Source: Chelonobacter sp050613185 (GTDB lineage Bacteria > Pseudomonadota > Gammaproteobacteria > Enterobacterales > Pasteurellaceae). Taken from it: a DNA stretch of 64,000 bases. The stretch covers positions 2,294,001 through 2,358,000 of the forward strand of contig NZ_CP192511.1 of assembly GCF_050613185.1 (NCBI RefSeq), in the 5' to 3' direction. The position numbers were made by a program, and so were the translations under genes. Shown one piece after another: positions 6,323 to 14,584 of this stretch; within the stretch, counting starts at the first letter, position 1, and each line of letters begins with the position of its first letter. Under the pieces are notes generated by a model. That model was not told the DNA's origin and did not search any database. It worked only from the letters and a program-made list of their open reading frames with translations.

Positions 6323-9300
6323 ATGTTTACTAAATTTCCCCTATCTCTTTTAACGTTGGCACTCAGTATCAGTATCACTGGTATCGCACAAGCCAATAAT
6401 ACCAATACCTACGCGCTGGGCGATCATAGTATCGCCGAGGGTGAATCTGCTATCGCGACTGGACGCAATAGTGTTGCTATTGGGCGAGGCGCAGTGGCGA
6501 CAGGTGACAACTTGACCGCCGCTGAAATTACCCAAAAACTCGCTGATAACTCGGCTCAGCTACAAAATATCAGCAATAAAAAGCAATCTGTGAGAAATGC
6601 GCAAGCGGATTTCAATGCTAAATACAGCACCTATTTAGAAGTAAAAGGAGCGTTAGATAAAATTACGGCAGGACAAGAGCAGCTAAATAGTACCTTAACG
6701 CCAGCATTGGTCGCCGCAGAGCGTGAATTAACCGCTTATACCCCTCAATTTGAGGCAAAAAAACAAGAAGTGACTGCGCGAACTGACAATTTAATTACCC
6801 TAAGTGGTTTTGATTTAACCAAAGCCTCGACAACAGCGGGTGTTACTGCACTGGCAAGAGAATTAAAACAATCTGCAGAACAGGGCTATGAAAGTATTAT
6901 TAATGAGCCGATTTCGTACTATGAGCAATATGTCAAAAATTATATTCAAGCAAACGGTAATGTTGCCACAGCCATATCAAGCTACACCAAATTAATTGGT
7001 GCTAATCTTGGTACATCGACCAGTTATTATCATACGAGTCCGTTGCAAACACGGGGAGAAATCGCTAGACAGGCATTAAGTGGCGAACTCAAATCTTTGC
7101 CCACCATACGTGGTGGTGATATTACCCAAATCTACACTTATAGGTTTAAAAGCAATAATACCATGAATTTTCAACATCCAGATCAAACTGCCTCATTGTC
7201 GAAAGCAGATCTGGAGGAATGGCTGCATTATACAGACGAACAGAAAACGAATATTTATAATACACTCTTGGCCACCAAGAATATCTACTTTGACAGCGAT
7301 GGTGCAAAAGAGACGACTCAAACGTTACTCAATCAGCAATTTGATTATTTCACCGCCCTAGTTAAGAGCCGCTACTATCAAAATCAATATGATGCGTTGG
7401 GTAATACCGCTGAAGGATTAAGTGCACTACAACATAAACTGCGTGAAGAACAGGAAATGGCGAGGTTAAAAGCCGCATTAAAAGAAAAAAATCTGTCTTC
7501 TGAAATGGGAAAATTTTTTGATACATGGAAAAAAGAGAATATCACGGATATCCAACAGAAAAATAGTCAATTTATTAAAGAATTTCGAGCTAATTTAACG
7601 AAAATCATGGCGGATGAGCAGAAAAAATATGATGCTCTGGTGAGCGCCAAACAAGTTGCACAACAAGCAATAACCAATTTAGAGGCTCAATTGGCACGTT
7701 TAGAGCCGGGTGAGCAAAAGCGTCGTATTGCCGCGCAAGCAGAAGCAGCAAAAACATTGCTCGCTAAGCAGGAAGCTGAATTAAAAGCACTGGAATTGGC
7801 ACTCAGCTTGAATGATTTACGCAATATCGGTCAAGATGCGGTTGCTATCGGCACGGAAACTCGTGTAACTGGTGAGCGTGCGTTAGGACTTGGCTATAAA
7901 AATACCGTCACTGGCACAAACAGTATTGCCGTCGGTAATCAAAATAGTGTCGCTGGTCAATATGATGTGGTTATCGGACATCATAATCAAACACCATTAA
8001 ACAGTGAAAACAATGTCGTGATTGGACGACAAATCATGCTTTCCGATAATGGCAATAGCACAGTGAAACAAAGTGTCGTTTTAGGCTATCAATCAACGTT
8101 AGCTGCACCGATTGCCACCGTTTCGCACACTATCAACAGCCAACCTTATGCCTTCGCTGGCGCAACCCCGTTCGGCACATTCAGTATCGGCGCACAAGAC
8201 AAAGAACGGACATTAACCCACCTCGCGGCCGGGCGCTTGAGCCGCACCAGTACCGATGCAGTGAACGGCAGCCAGTTGTTTGCATTGGTTGAAGAGAGTG
8301 ATCGCTTGGGCACAACACTCACCGGCGTACAAACGCGTTTGGACGGGGTAGAAAAAATCGCAACCGAAAATAAAACCGCACTTGTCAATCATACACAGCA
8401 ACTCGCTGAAAACACGATATCAATTGAAAACAATAAACAATTGATTGCCGAAAATAAAACGACGATGAATAAACAGCAACAACAGCTTACCTCACAAGAC
8501 AAACAGTTGGAGCAGCACAGTAACGCACTATCCGGCTTAAATAATACGGTGACTCAGCAAACTGCCGATATTAATGCCAATAAAACTGCGCTGACAAAAC
8601 AACAACAAACACTCACTGCGCATACAAACCGTTTGGATAGGCAAGATCAAAGTCTCACTACGCTAACCACATTAACTCATCAACATACCACTGCGATTGA
8701 TGAAAATAAGCAAAAAATTGCGGACAACACCACAGTTTTAACGAAACATTCAACCGCACTTGAAAAACAACAGCAAACACTCACAGCACAGGCTTCAAAA
8801 ATTGAAAAGGTGGAAAATGATATTGCAACAACCAATCAAGCACTCCGTAAGCAAGAGACTCAAATCAGCGACAATGTGAAGGGGATCACAAAAAATCGGG
8901 AAGATATTGCGGCGCTGCAACAAGGACTGGGTACAGTCAATAGCCATATCACCAACCATAATACGCAACTGACTGAGCTAAATAATCGTGTGAATACCCA
9001 TGATGACCGCTTAGATCATCACGATCGCAAACTAGCCACTCATACAACGACCTTGGCAGAGCACAGTACTCAATTGGCAACACACAGTGAAACCTTAAAA
9101 ACGCACTCAGAACGCATTATTCAGTATGCCGGTGATTTAACTAATCTGAAATCGACCCAACAAACGCAGGGTGAAACCTTGATCTCTCATGGTAATCGCC
9201 TTGAAACACATGGAAATCAGCTGAATACACATTCAAGCACGTTGGTTCAACATGGTGATGACATCGATAAATTAAAAAATGCAACAAATTCGAATGCCGC

Positions 9301-10177
9301 ACTTTTAACATCGCATACGACACGCTTGGACGGACTCGATCGTAGTGTTGAAAAACAGGATTTACAGTTAGTGGCTCATAGTACACAGCTAGCTGATTAT
9401 AGTGTGCAGTTGGCAAATCATACCACAACGCTGAATACCCATACCGAGACCCTGCAACAGCAGCAAAAGACGGTATCTACGTTACAACAAACCCAACAAA
9501 ACCATACCCAAACCTTGCAACAGCAGAGGGAACATCTCGCGCAACACGACCAAAATATCAACACCATATCGAATCAGGTGAAAGGATTAGAAGCCAATAC
9601 CGCCAAAACCGTATTCTTTGATAGCGATGAAAAACACAGTATCACCTTGGGTAAAGAAAATAACGACGGCAGCCATGGTACAACGGTGATTAAGCAGGTG
9701 GGAGAGGGTGAAATTACGGCGGACAGCAAAGAAGCCATCAACGGTGGACAGCTTTATCACTCACAAGAAACCCTGATCACACAACTGCGTCAGGAAATGC
9801 TTCAACTCAAACCGAACATCAATACGGCCCAAATTGTGCGAGATTCGGTCACCGAGGCAAATGCTTACACGGATTATCGCATTCATCAACTGCAACAGCA
9901 TACTGATCAGCGTATCGCACAAGTCAATCGTGATATTCGCCAAGTGCGAAAAGAAGCGCGTGCCGGTATTTCGGCGGCAATGGCAATTGGGGCGATTGAA
10001 CGTGTACCGGGCAAAAAAGCCACAATCGGTGCGGGTATTGGCTCATACGGCTCAGAAACTGCCGTTGCTATCGGACTAAAAGCCTTACCGCACAAACAAG
10101 TTATGGTCACACTTGCTGGTAGCGTCGATAGTCAAAAAAATGTCGGCGGCAGTGCCGGTATCAGTATTGGTTTTTAA
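6323..10177 (+). CDS. YadA-type trimeric autotransporter adhesin
   Basis: 1284 residues from ATG 6323 (AAGGAG nine bases upstream); an upstream in-frame ATG at 6179 would put a charged stretch before the signal peptide and is rejected. Order of parts: signal peptide 1-24; head repeats of the GxSIAxGxxSVAIGxxA type at about 30-62; a long helical insert about 65-500; a second head block (about 502-580); a neck motif TDAVNGSQLFAL near 645-656; a very long coiled-coil stalk about 660-1110 rich in Gln, Thr and His (repeats like HSxxLxxH); a second neck, EAINGGQLY, near 1140; and the four-strand C-terminal YadA anchor ending GISIGF. Such proteins form trimers on the outer membrane and bind host surfaces or other cells. 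Carriage inside an ICE, between the transfer genes and the relaxase, marks it as cargo. Confidence 0.93.
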   Translation: MFTKFPLSLLTLALSISITGIAQANNTNTYALGDHSIAEGESAIATGRNSVAIGRGAVATGDNLTAAEITQKLADNSAQLQNISNKKQSVRNAQADFNAKYSTYLEVKGALDKITAGQEQLNSTLTPALVAAERELTAYTPQFEAKKQEVTARTDNLITLSGFDLTKASTTAGVTALARELKQSAEQGYESIINEPISYYEQYVKNYIQANGNVATAISSYTKLIGANLGTSTSYYHTSPLQTRGEIARQALSGELKSLPTIRGGDITQIYTYRFKSNNTMNFQHPDQTASLSKADLEEWLHYTDEQKTNIYNTLLATKNIYFDSDGAKETTQTLLNQQFDYFTALVKSRYYQNQYDALGNTAEGLSALQHKLREEQEMARLKAALKEKNLSSEMGKFFDTWKKENITDIQQKNSQFIKEFRANLTKIMADEQKKYDALVSAKQVAQQAITNLEAQLARLEPGEQKRRIAAQAEAAKTLLAKQEAELKALELALSLNDLRNIGQDAVAIGTETRVTGERALGLGYKNTVTGTNSIAVGNQNSVAGQYDVVIGHHNQTPLNSENNVVIGRQIMLSDNGNSTVKQSVVLGYQSTLAAPIATVSHTINSQPYAFAGATPFGTFSIGAQDKERTLTHLAAGRLSRTSTDAVNGSQLFALVEESDRLGTTLTGVQTRLDGVEKIATENKTALVNHTQQLAENTISIENNKQLIAENKTTMNKQQQQLTSQDKQLEQHSNALSGLNNTVTQQTADINANKTALTKQQQTLTAHTNRLDRQDQSLTTLTTLTHQHTTAIDENKQKIADNTTVLTKHSTALEKQQQTLTAQASKIEKVENDIATTNQALRKQETQISDNVKGITKNREDIAALQQGLGTVNSHITNHNTQLTELNNRVNTHDDRLDHHDRKLATHTTTLAEHSTQLATHSETLKTHSERIIQYAGDLTNLKSTQQTQGETLISHGNRLETHGNQLNTHSSTLVQHGDDIDKLKNATNSNAALLTSHTTRLDGLDRSVEKQDLQLVAHSTQLADYSVQLANHTTTLNTHTETLQQQQKTVSTLQQTQQNHTQTLQQQREHLAQHDQNINTISNQVKGLEANTAKTVFFDSDEKHSITLGKENNDGSHGTTVIKQVGEGEITADSKEAINGGQLYHSQETLITQLRQEMLQLKPNINTAQIVRDSVTEANAYTDYRIHQLQQHTDQRIAQVNRDIRQVRKEARAGISAAMAIGAIERVPGKKATIGAGIGSYGSETAVAIGLKALPHKQVMVTLAGSVDSQKNVGGSAGISIGF

Positions 10178-10181
10178 TGAG

Positions 10182-10424
10182 ATGCGCTTAAGTATCGCAA
10201 TTCTGTGTATCTTATCACCGACTTTAGCAATTACTGTTGAAGTCGGTGATATTTGTCATGTTGAAGCAGATGCATATTATCCTGGTACTTGGGAAGAATA
10301 TAGCGATGATGAGCTGATTTGTAATTATTGGCGTTGGTTGGATATGGATATTGAGAGTCCGGAGTTTGAAATAAATAATCCACTTAATAACGAAATCAAT
10401 GAAACTAATTTATTTTATGAATAA
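10182..10424 (+). CDS. Small acidic exported protein behind the adhesin
   Basis: 80 residues starting at ATG 10182, four bases after the adhesin stop, so probably translated by re-initiation. Residues 1-16 form a signal peptide (MRLSIAILCILSPTLA). The mature part is very acidic and aromatic (EADAYYPGTWEEYSDDELICNYWRWLDMD) with two cysteines. No family is recognised. The tight linkage suggests a periplasmic partner for adhesin export or stability, by analogy with small accessory proteins of other trimeric autotransporters, but this is inference. Confidence 0.6.
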   Translation: MRLSIAILCILSPTLAITVEVGDICHVEADAYYPGTWEEYSDDELICNYWRWLDMDIESPEFEINNPLNNEINETNLFYE

Positions 10425-10450
10425 TTTTTAGTTAAATAAAGAGGCAATTT

Positions 10451-10729
10451 ATGTGTGAAAATAAATCAAAATTGATAAATATTAGAGGCCTTAACAATGA
10501 AGTTTTTCAGAATCTACAAATGCTTGCTGAGGAAAACTCTAGGTCTTTAGAAGGTGAGGCAAGATACGCGGTGCAACAATGGTGTAATATGAATAAATTT
10601 CGTAAGGGTAATATTACCTTTAATAATACGGATTATCTAAAAAATATAGTTATTTTAATTCCAAAACATGATAAAGAAAATAATATTTCAATTGAAGTAA
10701 AATATGAAAGTCGCAATCTCCCTAAATAA
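10451..10729 (+). CDS. Ribbon-helix-helix DNA-binding protein (FitA/Arc-like)
   Basis: 92 residues. Residues 7-45 (INIRGLNNEVFQNLQMLAEENSRSLEGEARYAVQQW) match the pattern of FitA/Arc-type ribbon-helix-helix proteins: a short beta strand with I-x-I-R-x-L, then two helices separated by a small turn with R-S-x-E-x-E. Such proteins bind DNA as dimers, either as antitoxins or as accessory proteins at transfer origins. No toxin gene follows; the next gene is the relaxase, which favours a relaxosome or regulatory role. AAAGAGG precedes the ATG. Confidence 0.72.
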   Translation: MCENKSKLINIRGLNNEVFQNLQMLAEENSRSLEGEARYAVQQWCNMNKFRKGNITFNNTDYLKNIVILIPKHDKENNISIEVKYESRNLPK

Positions 10730-10757
10730 AAAAGGGAAAAGGAAAGGGGAAAGATAA

Positions 10758-10790
10758 GGGTAACCGTTTCCAAGGGAAACGGGCTTACCC
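10758..10790 (+). other. Large stem-loop between RHH protein and relaxase; candidate transfer origin element
   Basis: GGGTAA-CCGTTTCC-AAG-GGAAACGG-GC-TTACCC: an inner perfect 8-bp stem and an outer 6-bp stem separated only by a 2-base bulge. It lies in the 165-base purine-rich gap between the DNA-binding protein and the relaxase, a usual place for an origin of transfer. It could also be a leader hairpin of the relaxase transcript, since similar GGAAA/TTTCC hairpins precede other genes of this element. Confidence 0.4.
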
Positions 10791-10895
10791 GAAAAAGGAT
10801 TTTCAAAATAAAGAAAAGGATCAGAAAAAGGTAATAACGAGAAAAGGCTGTCAGTTATTATAAATCCTATCGTAGATTAATCATTAGGTCTCAAT

Positions 10896-12734
10896 ATGCT
10901 ATCAAGATTTTTTAAATTTAAAATTAAAAAAAAGAATATAATTGAAGATAATCGATTAGGCGATAATTCAGACGGTTGGCTAATACCACAATCTGCAGCA
11001 GAATTATTAAACACCCCTTTGAGGAAAAAATTATTAACGATTATTTATCAAAAAGTCTCTATGTCAGAGGAGATGTTTAATCAATTATTTAAAATACCGA
11101 TTGAACGTTATGCCGAACTGGTGCAACTTTTTCCCGCATCTGAAAACCATCACCATTCACACCATGGTGGAATGCTCGACCACGGCTTAGAAGTTATCAG
11201 TATTGCGGCTAAATTGCGCCAAAATTATTTATTACCGCTTAATTCTGCACCAGAAGATCAAGCAAAGCAAAGTGAAGTTTGGACTGCTGCAGCTATTTAC
11301 GGCGCACTTACACATGACATTGGCAAAATTGCAGTCGATATTGAAATTGAAACAGAAAATGGGCGTTGGTATCCGTGGTTAGATAAACTGGAGCAATCTT
11401 ACCGCTTTAAGTATATCAAAGGACGTGATTATAAACTCCATCCAGTATTAGGAACAATGATTGCAACAAAATTAATACCGCCTATTGCCTTCAATTGGTT
11501 AGCAAAATATCCAGATGCATTCTCATCTCTCGCTTATTTAATGTCTGGACACTATGATAAAGCCGGTATTCTAGGCGAAATTATACAAAAAGCAGACCAA
11601 GCTAGTGTTGCACATTATCTTGGCGGCGATATTACGAAAGTTCAGCAACAGCCTCAGCAATCTCTTCCGAAACAATTTATCATTGCACTACGTCACTTAT
11701 TAGAAAAGGACTTAAAATTAAATTCACCTCAAGGTGGTTCAGACGGCTGGCTTACCGATGAAGCCCTTTGGCTAATGAGTAAAAGTGTAACGGATAAAGT
11801 CCGGTCTTATCTTATGCAACAAGGCATTAGTGTTCCTATGCAAAATGGAAGAATATTTGATGAAATGCAGGCGCATGGTATTTTAGAAGCAACGCCGGCG
11901 AATACGGCGATTTGGGTATGTCGTATTCAATCTAATGCTGGCTGGAAGCCAGCAAATACCTTTACGCTTCTTAAAATTACACCAAGCCTTATCTGGGAAA
12001 ATATTGAGCAACGTCCTACAGTTTTTGATGGTATTGTTGAAATTGATATAGCTAAAATGCAAGAAAAAGAGCCAGCTCAAAACATAATAACAGCTCAAGT
12101 CATAGAAAGCGATTCACAAGGCTTAACTGCTATATCGCAAGTGTCAGACACAACTGAAGCTGAGCCAAATGAACCAAAAATTCAAACTCAAAATGCTGTT
12201 CTAGATGATATTGATTTTACAATGAACTTATTTAATAATATTGAGCAACTTCCAGCAGAAAAACCTAATAACCAACTAGATAGAGGGGTAATTGATGAAA
12301 TAGAACAAAATAAAAGCATTATAGGTTCGAATGATATTAAAGAACTTGATATTAATCCAACAGATTTTGTTGAGTGGATAAAACAAGGAATAATCCTTGA
12401 GAAATTATCGATCAATCGTACTAACTCAGTTATTCACATTGTTGAGCAACATGCTTTTATTGTATCGCCCGGTATTTTTAAACGATATATTCGAGAAAAA
12501 TTTGAAACAGGAGATAAGGAGGTTTGGCGGGAGCTTCAAAAACGCTTCCAAAGATTAGGAATACATAAGAAAAAATCACCTGAAGGGTTGAATATTTGGA
12601 CTTGTCAGATCGTGGGGCCTCACAAAACGACAGAACTTAAGGGATATCTTATCGACGATTTACGAATGTTATTCGGCGATAGACCTTGTTTTGATAATTT
12701 ATATTTAAAATTAAAAGAGGTATCACATGAATGA
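10896..12734 (+). CDS. traI: MobH-family relaxase (TraI_2, TIGR03760 type)
   Basis: 612 residues. The N-terminal half carries the TraI_2 domain with its HD-type metal motif: HHHSHHGGMLDH at residues 85-96 and THDIGK at 139-144. This is the relaxase class that nicks ICE DNA at the origin of transfer and pilots the strand through the secretion channel. The C-terminal 130 residues (from about 487, FVEWIKQGI) match the TraI_2_C winged-helix-like domain. A variable acidic linker joins them. The coding region is AT-rich. Its stop overlaps the ATG of the integrase frame by 8 bases (12727-12734), so expression of relaxase and integrase is coupled. Confidence 0.9.
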   Translation: MLSRFFKFKIKKKNIIEDNRLGDNSDGWLIPQSAAELLNTPLRKKLLTIIYQKVSMSEEMFNQLFKIPIERYAELVQLFPASENHHHSHHGGMLDHGLEVISIAAKLRQNYLLPLNSAPEDQAKQSEVWTAAAIYGALTHDIGKIAVDIEIETENGRWYPWLDKLEQSYRFKYIKGRDYKLHPVLGTMIATKLIPPIAFNWLAKYPDAFSSLAYLMSGHYDKAGILGEIIQKADQASVAHYLGGDITKVQQQPQQSLPKQFIIALRHLLEKDLKLNSPQGGSDGWLTDEALWLMSKSVTDKVRSYLMQQGISVPMQNGRIFDEMQAHGILEATPANTAIWVCRIQSNAGWKPANTFTLLKITPSLIWENIEQRPTVFDGIVEIDIAKMQEKEPAQNIITAQVIESDSQGLTAISQVSDTTEAEPNEPKIQTQNAVLDDIDFTMNLFNNIEQLPAEKPNNQLDRGVIDEIEQNKSIIGSNDIKELDINPTDFVEWIKQGIILEKLSINRTNSVIHIVEQHAFIVSPGIFKRYIREKFETGDKEVWRELQKRFQRLGIHKKKSPEGLNIWTCQIVGPHKTTELKGYLIDDLRMLFGDRPCFDNLYLKLKEVSHE

Positions 12735-13633
12735 TCTCACATTTAAACAATTGTTAGCCAAATTTTTTTTATAAAGTGCTAAGAGCGGATACTGAATCTT
12801 GCTATAAAAAAGCGATAAATCAGCTATTAAAATATGCACCTGACATTCTCCCACACCAAATCACTGAAGACTTTATTATTGAGTGGCGTAATGAAGCATT
12901 GCATAGAGTAAAGCCGGTTACTTGGAATAACTATGTTCGACATTGCAAAGCCTTACTTTATTTTGCCATGAAAAAAGAGTTAATTACTATGACAGTGAAT
13001 CCGTTTTGCGGAAAAACAATACCTGAGGGTAAAAAAATACGCAAAATATTAGATGATGATAAACTGCATAACCTTGAACGGTTATTAAATTCTCATGATT
13101 TACCACCTTATCTACAGCCAAGTTGGTTTATAAACTCCATTATCGCGGTATTTAGATATACAGCTATACGCCGTAGCCAGCTTTTAAAGCTGACCTTGAA
13201 TGATATTAATCTACAGAAAAGAACAATCTTTCTTGCTTCTAAAGCAAGTAAAAATCATGATGAGCATATTGTCCCTATTTCGGCAAAATTATATCCGCAT
13301 TTAGAAAAAATCATAAATGAAGCAAAGAAAATTAACTTACCCTCGAATGCTCAATTATTTAATATCAACCGTTATTGTTTTACGACAAAACGCAGAGGTT
13401 CGGATATGAATGATAATCAGCTTTCTCATTTATTTAAAAAACTCTATGAGAGAACAGATTTTGGTATTTCACCGCATCGGTTTAGGCATACGGTTGCAAC
13501 GAACTTAATGCGAAATCCAGAACAAAATTTATACGTTACCCAGAAGCTCCTTGGGCATAAAAATATCAAAACGACATTAGAGTACATCGAACATGATGTC
13601 GATATGCTAAGAGATTGTGTAGAACGGTTGTAA
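12727..13633 (+). CDS. int: Tyrosine integrase of the ICE, reading frame broken near its start
   Basis: The catalytic part is intact: counted from the GTG at 12776 (285 residues), the active-site residues are Arg132 (TAIRRSQLL), His234 and Arg237 (HRFRHT), His261 (LLGHKN) and the nucleophile Tyr270 (TLEYIEH). This family cuts and rejoins the attachment sites in tRNA-Leu. The natural start appears to be ATG 12727 (MNDLTFKQLLAKFF), overlapping the relaxase stop, but a run of eight T (12763-12770) puts it out of frame and creates a TAA at 12772. Seven T would give a continuous 301-residue protein. The GTG at 12776 lies inside the first helix region and lacks a ribosome site. The shift may be a sequencing error, phase variation, slippage, or real loss. 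Confidence 0.85.
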
Positions 13634-13650
13634 AAAATGGGTGTAGATGT

Positions 13651-13679
13651 GATGCCTTGGAAAGTATCGCATCTTTTTT
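13651..13679 (+). terminator. Probable terminator after the integrase
   Basis: GATGC / GCATC stem (13651-13655, 13669-13673) followed by six T. The short stem gives only moderate confidence. Confidence 0.45.
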
Positions 13680-13876
13680 ATGTTCAATATATTGAGTTTT
13701 TGGTTAAAAATGTGATCTAGAACAACTTTTTTAGTCGCTCTTGTGCGATATAGACTTTACATACAAGATAAAAGGGGTAGAATGATACGCCAGTAGATCC
13801 TTGTAACTTGGCCAAGGATCATTCTGTGTCTAAAAGTTAAATATTGATTGGATACCAAAAAATAAGCAATGTCATC

Positions 13877-13938
13877 CAAGGGATTTAAAATCCCTCGACT
13901 TTCGAGTCGTGGCGGTTCAAGTCCGCCCTCGGGCACCA
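13877..13938 (+). other. Attachment site: 62-bp 3' fragment of tRNA-Leu(UAA)
   Basis: From CAAGGGATTTAAAATCCC (anticodon stem and loop, anticodon TAA) through a variable arm (CGACTTTCGAGTCG), the T arm (GGCGGTTCAAGTCCGCC) and the acceptor end to CCA at 13936-13938. The 5' half of the tRNA (acceptor 5' strand and D arm) is absent upstream, so this is not a working gene but the duplicated 3' end left by ICE integration. The region 13634-13876 before it is element DNA with only a probable terminator; 13939-14108 after it is AT-rich and ends before the toxin gene. Confidence 0.88.
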
Positions 13939-14108
13939 TTACAAGTTAGCAATAAAATCAATAAGATAGTCATTTTATACGGCTTTTTTTATGTCTGTAA
14001 TTTGCCGTTCTAACTTTCCAATTTTGCCACGGGTGGCTGTTTAGTGGCTCACTATAGATTTGTAATCAAGAAAAAAGTGATAACTTGTGCTATCATGGAG
14101 CCAATCTA

Positions 14109-14390
14109 TTAATGCAAGTTTGAACCTTTTGGGTGAAAATCCGCAATAATTACAACATCGCCAACGACAATAAATTTCACAGCATGTCCATATTTTAGGG
14201 GATAAATATGGAATTTTCCGTCAGCATAAGCAGATGCAACGAAACTTAGTTTTTCCGCGGTAGAACGCATAATCTCTAAGAAGTCATTAGCGATACTGTC
14301 GTTTTGGCTGTCATTGTAGATGTAATCAGCCTTGTCTAGAAGTTTAGCCTCGGCTCGCTCTGACCAAAACACAAGGTAATCTAGCTTCAT
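14109..14390 (-). CDS. ParE/RelE-family toxin
   Basis: 93 residues with the usual size and layout of the RelE/ParE fold: an N-terminal strand (YLVFWSERAEAKLLDKADYIY), two helices, then strands ending in VVGDVVIIADFHPKG. Members are ribosome-dependent mRNA nucleases or gyrase poisons; which applies cannot be told. ATG 14390 overlaps the TGA of the antitoxin gene (ATGA). The pair lies 170 bases outside the ICE attachment site, on the chromosomal side or on an older insertion. Confidence 0.78.
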   Translation of the reverse strand: MKLDYLVFWSERAEAKLLDKADYIYNDSQNDSIANDFLEIMRSTAEKLSFVASAYADGKFHIYPLKYGHAVKFIVVGDVVIIADFHPKGSNLH

Positions 14391-14584
14391 TTTCGTTGCA
14401 GTCCATTTTTCAAGACAAATTCAAGTTTTTCCATTACTTCATCGTGTGGAGTGAGTTTGATTTTTCCTGTCATCACTTCTTGTAAAAAACGTTGTTCTTC
14501 CGTCAAAGATTGTTCGAAAACCGATAAGATTTTTTCTTGAACGGTCGTCTGCTTCGGCTGTACTTTTGCTTGAGTTCCTTGCAT
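14387..14584 (-). CDS. Antitoxin partner of the ParE/RelE toxin
   Basis: 65 residues from ATG 14584, chosen because AGGGGA stands just before it; an upstream in-frame start at 14632 would add 16 residues without a ribosome site. The protein is helical and charged, with LTPHDEVMEKLEFVLKNGLQRK at the end, typical of the toxin-binding tail of small antitoxins. The DNA-binding class is not clear. Antitoxin-first order and the ATGA overlap with the toxin gene support the assignment. Confidence 0.72.
   Translation of the reverse strand: MQGTQAKVQPKQTTVQEKILSVFEQSLTEEQRFLQEVMTGKIKLTPHDEVMEKLEFVLKNGLQRK

Larger units (their letters stand above)
1..13938. mobile_element. Right-hand part of an ICEHin1056/PFGI-1-type integrative conjugative element
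   Basis: The segment holds the last genes of a type IV secretion operon of the ICE family (TIGR03757, TIGR03756, TIGR03755 relatives), a MobH relaxase, a tyrosine integrase and, at its right edge, a 62-bp copy of the 3' part of a tRNA-Leu gene. ICEs of the ICEHin1056 group are known to integrate in tRNA-Leu, which fits. The left end, the other attachment site and the intact tRNA lie outside the window. Base composition and style differ from the core to the right: long AT-rich genes, few uptake signals (five perfect copies found in 13.9 kb: 3592, 4214, 5587, 8375, 8753), and many intergenic stem-loops. The right boundary is taken at the CCA end of the tRNA copy. Confidence 0.88.

Noticed and set aside
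13757..13939. 60-residue minus-strand frame with a clean-looking N-terminus
   Set aside because: It is the reverse strand of the tRNA-Leu fragment, a well-known false gene call.
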